Origin: Acanthacorydalis orientalis
Taxonomy: Eukaryota; Arthropoda; Insecta; Megaloptera; Corydalidae
Assembly (NCBI GenBank): GCA_034766995.1
Contig: CM068321.1
Span: 13,951,526-14,015,525 of the forward strand
DNA length: 64,000 nt
Direction of reading: 5' to 3'
Shown here: piece after piece, positions 61,615 to 64,000 of the stretch
How the letters are laid out: every line of letters starts with the position of its first letter
How positions within the stretch are numbered: position 1 is the stretch's first letter
Program-made: the position numbers and the translations under genes
Notes under the pieces: generated by a model
Database searches by the model: none
What the model was told of the DNA's origin: nothing
What the model saw: only the letters and a program-made list of their open reading frames with translations

Positions 61615-62460
61615 TGTGTTGTTGGTAAAATCGAAATGAACAGATTATATTAGTAATATACAATATTATATTAAATTATATTAGTAATATCTATAAAATA
61701 TTAAAAACAAAAAAAATCACTTTACTTGAATTTTTGAATAAAATATTAATTTAGAAAATTTTAGAATTAAGAATCTTGATATTTATAACTTAGATTCGAA
61801 ATACTATGTAAAATTTGTGGTCTACACTTTTTTCCTTTGAAATATTAAAAGTGAATACAAATCAATCAATGCTTAGTCTATCAACCAATAATATGCTAAT
61901 ATCGATCAGTATAAATATACAGATATGTTCTCTAGTCTTTCGAGTATGTTCCTCTGTTTAGTACTATGTTACTTAGTACTCTATTTCTAGCCATTTTTTG
62001 AAAACGAGTAAATTTGTAATTTTTGAGTGCAAAAATAGTCTTTCGTCTTGAGCGTTTTATTAAATAAAAATACGCGATAAACTGCAATTTTTTAAAAAAA
62101 ACGATTTATTAAATAACTTAGAAGAACTTATCTCAATGAAATAAAATATACAAATGCGAGTTTTAATTTTTATTTCAATCGAAATACAGACATATATTAA
62201 ATCAAATATATGAATAATAATAAATATTTACTATTCATTAATTTAAATTTATTTTCTAAGTGAGTTATTAATGACATGTTAAAAATATTAGAAAATTAAA
62301 AATAGTGTGTCCTTATTTATAGTAACACAACTGTTTTAATATTATTTTAATAAAATTAAGCTAATAGAAAATCACAATACACTTATAGTTGGATTACTAA
62401 AATCACAATATACATAAATTATTAACGAAATTAAATCGTCGTACCTCTATAAAACTAAAC
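61613..62460. other. A+T-rich spacer
   Basis: No recognisable feature. Confidence 0.55.
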
Positions 62461-62536
62461 ATTAAAGCCAATATGTGTGGTATATTAAATAAAAAGAACG
62501 ACGTACCGGCGTGATTAAAGGGCACACAATATACGG

Positions 62537-62554
62537 TTGTGAATATTTTCACAA
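62537..62554. other. 18-bp hairpin TTGTGAA / TTCACAA
   Basis: Two perfect 7-bp arms around TATT, at the left side of a G+C-richer patch. Confidence 0.5.
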
Positions 62555-62579
62555 TTTTGTCCATGCCTGTTGGAAATGT

Positions 62580-62891
62580 TTAGCGGTTGGACACCAAAGG
62601 GGATAAAGTCAAGTTACGAGGGTTCACTTTGTCCACTAGACGGTGATCATCTACTCGTGCGGACCGAGAGGTAATGGACACAGAAGACCTTCCCTTGAAA
62701 AATAGGTCATCAGATGGAAACGAGTACGCTACAAACACCCATTGTTCCCGAGCACAGACGTCTATATATAACATTGAAAGGTGACATTTGCAAGATACAA
62801 ACATTATGTTGATGGTTTTAACAAAGTTCAGAGAAAATGAACAACTCAGTAAATGATTCTTGTACTCTGAACGCGATATTAACACACACAA
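62580..62891 (-). CDS. candidate open reading frame, 103 codons, unknown
   Basis: Minus-strand frame in a G+C-richer island (about 62490-62790). The C-terminal half is mixed and charged (SVSITSRSARVDDHRLVDKV). The N-terminal half is Ser/Leu/Phe-rich with several Cys. No family recognised. The island also holds a TATATATAA-like word near 62764 on the plus strand. Exon, regulatory patch or chance cannot be separated by eye. Confidence 0.2.
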   Translation of the reverse strand: MCVLISRSEYKNHLLSCSFSLNFVKTINIMFVSCKCHLSMLYIDVCAREQWVFVAYSFPSDDLFFKGRSSVSITSRSARVDDHRLVDKVNPRNLTLSPLVSNR

Positions 62892-62896
62892 GCAGA

Positions 62897-62928
<32 letters not shown>
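62882..62928. repeat. short CA and (TA)n microsatellite
   Basis: CACACACA near 62883-62890, then TA run 62899-62928. Confidence 0.94.
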
Positions 62929-62931
<3 letters not shown>

Positions 62932-63445
62932 TAAAACTTTTCACGTTAAACATTATTTTAAATTTTACATTAATAAAAACTATCTGTTATAAAGTCATAA
63001 ATATGACAAATTACATTAAATATCAAATTGGTTATTGAGAACTTTAATATAATAAATAAAAAAAAACAGAACAGAAAAGAAGCAATGGAAGGAACACTAA
63101 AAAAGTGTTAAAAATAAGAAAAAGACATTTACATGATGGTTCAATTTAAGCATTTAAGACAAAGTTGGATAAATAAAAATAAACTGGAATATTTCAGACT
63201 GTCAGTTTTATTGGATTTTTGGAATTTTTTCCTAAAAAGATTATTAAGCAATAAATAATCACTAATAACAAATATCCATATCCTTGTATAAAAATACATT
63301 TAAAAAGTTTTAAATAATAACATTAATAATAATGTAAAAAAATAGAACAATAAAATAGTCTACTACTTTCATTCGATAATTTAATTCACGAAAAGCAAAA
63401 TTAGTAAAACATGTTATAGATAATATTTCTGATCGAAAGGCAATT
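62929..63445. other. A+T-rich spacer
   Basis: No recognisable feature. Confidence 0.55.
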
Positions 63446-63446
63446 T

Positions 63447-63464
63447 ACACACACACACACACAC
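63447..63464. repeat. (AC)n microsatellite
   Basis: Pure AC repeat of 18 bp, one of the few not fused to a TA run. Confidence 0.95.
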
Positions 63465-63479
63465 TTTGCTTTCTTTGTT

Positions 63480-63545
63480 CTGATGATGGAATTGTCTTAG
63501 AAATGGACTTTATCAGTTAAAATAAGTAATTATTGAAAATATTAT
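63480..63545 (+). repeat. dispersed repeat family, possible copy J
   Basis: CTGATGATGGAATTG at 63480-63494 also occurs at 46738-46752 next to copy I, and GATGATGAAATCG precedes copy F. AATAAGTAATTATTGAAAAT follows. Weak but consistent order. Confidence 0.35.
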
Positions 63546-63740
63546 ATGTTTAGAGTACTAATAAATTTAAAAAATAAAATGATATGATTCTTTCACATTT
63601 CATACATTAATATGTTGTTTGAAGATAAAAGCAATAAATATCTCGATAGCATACGAGTATATCCAACTATTTTCTTAGTACACCATGTCTTACTATTTAG
63701 TATTCATATCTATTTTCGTATATCAGTTATATACTTGTCA

Positions 63741-63741
<1 letters not shown>

Positions 63742-63773
<32 letters not shown>
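63742..63773. repeat. (TA)n microsatellite
   Basis: TA run of 32 bp. Confidence 0.95.
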
Positions 63774-63776
<3 letters not shown>

Positions 63777-64000
63777 TTTGTATATAATTTCGTATAAAAA
63801 AACTGAGAAAGATTTCAATGGAACGATTTTAACTTGAACAGAAGCAGACAGTTGTGCAATATTTTGATAATTAATAATACATTGTTACTCATTTAAAAAA
63901 ATGTGAAAAATTACATGTTAAACAAATATAAAGGTTGATTTATTTATTTTATAAATGGAAAAATATTCCAAATATATTACTTTTACTTTAATATGACTTA
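63774..64000. other. A+T-rich right edge
   Basis: No feature seen to the end of the window. Confidence 0.5.

Noticed and set aside
62763..62772. TATATATAA as a TATA box
   Set aside because: TATA words occur hundreds of times in this window, so one match has no weight without transcript data.

Overview
The window looks like non-coding DNA from an A+T-rich metazoan nuclear genome, probably an invertebrate. By eye the sequence is roughly three quarters to four fifths A+T. It carries a (TA)n or mixed TA/CA/TG/CT microsatellite about every 0.9 kb. It has no dense gene layout, no operons and no ribosome binding sites, and it holds one decayed animal-type Tc1/mariner transposase fragment. I cannot fix the lineage: cephalopod molluscs and very A+T-rich insects both fit in style, and nothing here decides between them.

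Layout. Bases 1-142 are the most G+C-rich sequence at the left edge. They end at a perfect GTAAGT donor and may be the edge of an exon, with a second possible (non-coding) exon at 796-950. From about 1 kb to 25 kb the window is A+T-rich spacer with many microsatellites, a dispersed inverted-repeat family, and small G+C-richer islands near 4.2, 10.7, 12.8, 13.3-13.9 and 17.7 kb. The 18.85-21.85 kb interval is the longest stretch without a sizeable TA run. From 26 to 42 kb there are stronger G+C-rich, CpG-containing islands (26.2-26.6, 31.4-31.65, 32.5-33.2, 36.6-37.3, 41.6-42.0 kb) and the Tc1 remnant at 27.7-28.0 kb. From 42 to 64 kb there are more microsatellites, including two long TA/CATA arrays (54.6-54.9 and 57.75-58.14 kb), and further islands near 46.2, 47.7, 53.1, 55.1, 59.1 and 62.6 kb.

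No complete protein-coding gene can be defended. Four open frames lie in the G+C-richer islands and are reported as low-confidence candidates (36600-36989, 46197-46418, 53076-53321, and 62580-62891 on the minus strand). Many other open frames are only TA repeats read as Ile-Tyr. The islands contain short motifs resembling YY1, CRE, GATA and nuclear-receptor sites. Taken together the window reads best as intergenic or long-intron DNA with scattered regulatory elements.

The most interesting structure is a degenerate dispersed repeat family. It recurs at about ten places and often forms head-to-head inverted pairs, and its distal end often abuts a (TA)n run. It may be a foldback or MITE-like element that seeded part of the microsatellite load. 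A second regularity is that every CT/AG-containing compound microsatellite has the same polarity: CT lies 5' of TA, and AG lies 3' of TA. No previously undescribed functional system was found.
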